A stretch of 6,862 nucleotides of DNA from Chitinophagaceae bacterium (GTDB lineage Bacteria; Bacteroidota; Bacteroidia; Chitinophagales; Chitinophagaceae). The DNA lies in the NCBI GenBank assembly GCA_947463755.1, contig CANHUK010000079.1, positions 1 to 6,862 of the forward strand, read 5' to 3'. Position numbers and translations under genes: made by a program. Shown here in pieces: positions 5,405 through 6,862 of this stretch. Under the pieces are notes generated by a model. That model worked only from the letters and a program-made list of their open reading frames with translations. It was not told the DNA's origin and searched no databases. Each line of letters opens with the position of its first letter. Positions within the stretch are counted from its first letter, which is position 1.

Positions 5405-6862
5405 TCATAAGGTGTAGCGACCATCCGCAATGAGCCGGGAGGCGATGCGCCTGCGGGCATCCTTGATATTGAAGGGCTCGGCCTTGGTAAACCGTTTCAA
5501 GCCCAGCAGCATCATCCGCTGCTCATCACCCGACGCAAAAGCATTGATGGCATCCTTACCCGACTTATTCACCCGGTCTGCCGCATCATAGATATATGCG
5601 CGGGCAATGTCCGTCGCCAGTGCGGCAGCGGCAGCCCCGTTCCGATCCGTCAGTTTCATCGCGCGCAGCAACGCACTCTCCGCATGGAAGATCTCGATGC
5701 CCATGTCGGCGATGTTCATCAGGATCTCCTGCTCATGCTCAAGCTGCATCATCAGCTTCTGCACGGCTCCGCCGGCCACCATCAGCAAGGCCTTCTTCAT
5801 GTTCGTCACCAGCTTGCGCTCTGTTGCAAAAGGCTCGTCGTCGCCGGAACCGAAGTCTGGAATGCTCATCAGCTCCTTCTGCACGGCCATCGCCGGACCC
5901 ATCAGATCCAGTCGGCCCTTCATCGCACGCTTCAGGATCATATCCACCGTCAGCAGCCGGTTGATCTCGTTCGTACCCTCATAGATCCTATTGATACGAC
6001 TATCGCGGTAGGCCCTTGAGATGGCATATTCAGCACTGAAACCATTACCACCGTGTATCTGTACGCCCTCATCCACCACATAGTCAAGCATCTCGCTGCC
6101 ATATACCTTTAGGATGGCGCACTCCACGGCATACTCCTCCGCAGCACCCAGCAGGGCCTCGTTGAATGGCTTGCCCTCCGCCAGCAGTGAGCGCTCCTTC
6201 TCCTCCACCCACATCGCACTGCGGTAGAGCGCAGACTCACTCACCCAGATACGGATCGCCGTCTCCGCCAGCTTCTGCTGGATGGCACCAAACGACGCAA
6301 TCGTGCGCTTGAACTGCTCACGCGTATTGGCATAATTGATGTTTACATCCATTGTCGCCTTCGCACCACCCAGCGTAGCCGCACACAATTTCAATCGACC
6401 GATGTTCAGGATGTTGAAGGCAATGACATGACCCTTTCCGATCTCTCCCAGCACATTGCCCACCGGCACCTTACAGTCCTGGAAATAGAGTTGCACAGTG
6501 GACGACCCCTTGATGCCCATCTTGTCCTCCTCCGGACCCTGCGTAAAGCCCTCCATCCCACGCTCCACAATGAAAGCAGTGAACTTGTCGCCGTCGATCT
6601 TCGCAAACACCGTGTACACGTCCGCAAATCCGCCGTTGGTGATCCAGCATTTCTGGCCGTTCAGGATGTAATGCGTTCCATCTTCACTCAGCTTCGCGGT
6701 CGTCTTGGCACTCAACGCATCACTGCCGCTGTTGGGTTCAGTCAAACCGTAGGCCCCTTTCCAGGTGCCGCTTGCCAATTTCGGGATATACCGGCTCTTC
6801 TGCTCAGGTGTACCGAAATACAGGATCGGCAAGGTGCCGATGCCGGTATGCGCAGCCACGGC
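5405..6862 (-). CDS. acyl-CoA dehydrogenase with extended C-terminal domain, 5' end off window
   Basis: An FAD-dependent acyl-CoA dehydrogenase catalysing the first step of fatty-acid beta-oxidation, making trans-2-enoyl-CoA and passing electrons to electron-transfer flavoprotein. The visible 485 residues (numbered from the first codon at 6862) include the middle-domain FAD/substrate signature AYGLTEPNSGSDA (37-49), KCWITNGG (71-78), the MGIKGSST segment (115-122), QIHGGNGF (268-275) and RIYEGTNEINR (292-302) with E295 at the position of the catalytic base of medium-chain enzymes. After the usual ACAD end (about 320) there are some 165 further, mainly helical residues, as in the VLCAD/ACAD9-like group, pointing to long-chain substrates. 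Bacteroidota members of this type are about 600 residues, so roughly 110-115 N-terminal residues are missing. The methionine at 6859 is internal, not the start. Convergent with the seven-helix gene; terminator at 5312-5345. Confidence 0.95.
   Translation of the reverse strand, partial: AVAAHTGIGTLPILYFGTPEQKSRYIPKLASGTWKGAYGLTEPNSGSDALSAKTTAKLSEDGTHYILNGQKCWITNGGFADVYTVFAKIDGDKFTAFIVERGMEGFTQGPEEDKMGIKGSSTVQLYFQDCKVPVGNVLGEIGKGHVIAFNILNIGRLKLCAATLGGAKATMDVNINYANTREQFKRTIASFGAIQQKLAETAIRIWVSESALYRSAMWVEEKERSLLAEGKPFNEALLGAAEEYAVECAILKVYGSEMLDYVVDEGVQIHGGNGFSAEYAISRAYRDSRINRIYEGTNEINRLLTVDMILKRAMKGRLDLMGPAMAVQKELMSIPDFGSGDDEPFATERKLVTNMKKALLMVAGGAVQKLMMQLEHEQEILMNIADMGIEIFHAESALLRAMKLTDRNGAAAAALATDIARAYIYDAADRVNKSGKDAINAFASGDEQRMMLLGLKRFTKAEPFNIKDARRRIASRLIADGRYTL

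Overview
The window looks like ordinary chromosome of a free-living member of the Bacteroidota, most likely the Chitinophagaceae or a relative. Three things point there. The promoters follow the phylum's TTG / TAnnTTTG (-33/-7) pattern, with hardly any Shine-Dalgarno sequences. The small RRM protein with a glycine-rich tail, the Dabb protein and the long acyl-CoA dehydrogenase are all of types familiar from that group. The genes are fairly GC-rich with AT-rich spacers. The assignment rests on recall of families, not on a search.

Layout from left to right. At 1-396 (minus) is the N-terminal part of the beta subunit of a 2-oxoglutarate/2-oxoacid:ferredoxin oxidoreductase, cut by the window edge. 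At 522-869 (minus) is an AhpD-like carboxymuconolactone decarboxylase family protein with a complete redox motif. At 1074-1391 (minus) is a single-RRM RNA-binding protein with a long, repeat-containing leader and a good promoter. At 1576-2811 (minus) is a 12-helix MFS transporter of the TetA type, and just upstream of it at 2844-3149 (minus) a Dabb protein; these two may be co-transcribed. At 3255-4454 (minus) is an exported zinc-dependent N-acetylmuramoyl-L-alanine amidase. Divergent from it, at 4590-5294 (plus), is an unrecognised protein with seven predicted membrane segments. A strong bidirectional terminator at 5312-5345 separates that gene from the convergent acyl-CoA dehydrogenase at 5405-6862 (minus), whose N-terminus is off the window.

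The genes do not form one pathway. They are a mix of central and lipid metabolism (KorB, acyl-CoA dehydrogenase), redox defence (AhpD-like), envelope maintenance (amidase, membrane protein), efflux (MFS) and RNA handling (RRM protein). There are no mobile elements, CRISPR arrays, rRNA or convincing tRNA genes. No gap between genes exceeds about 205 bases.

I found no novel multi-gene system. The points most worth a second look are: the TetA-like transporter that lacks two charged or ionisable residues needed for tetracycline/proton antiport; the RRM gene leader with overlapping, mutually exclusive inverted repeats; the seven-helix orphan divergent from the amidase; and the AhpD-like gene in the place where a KorA gene would be expected.
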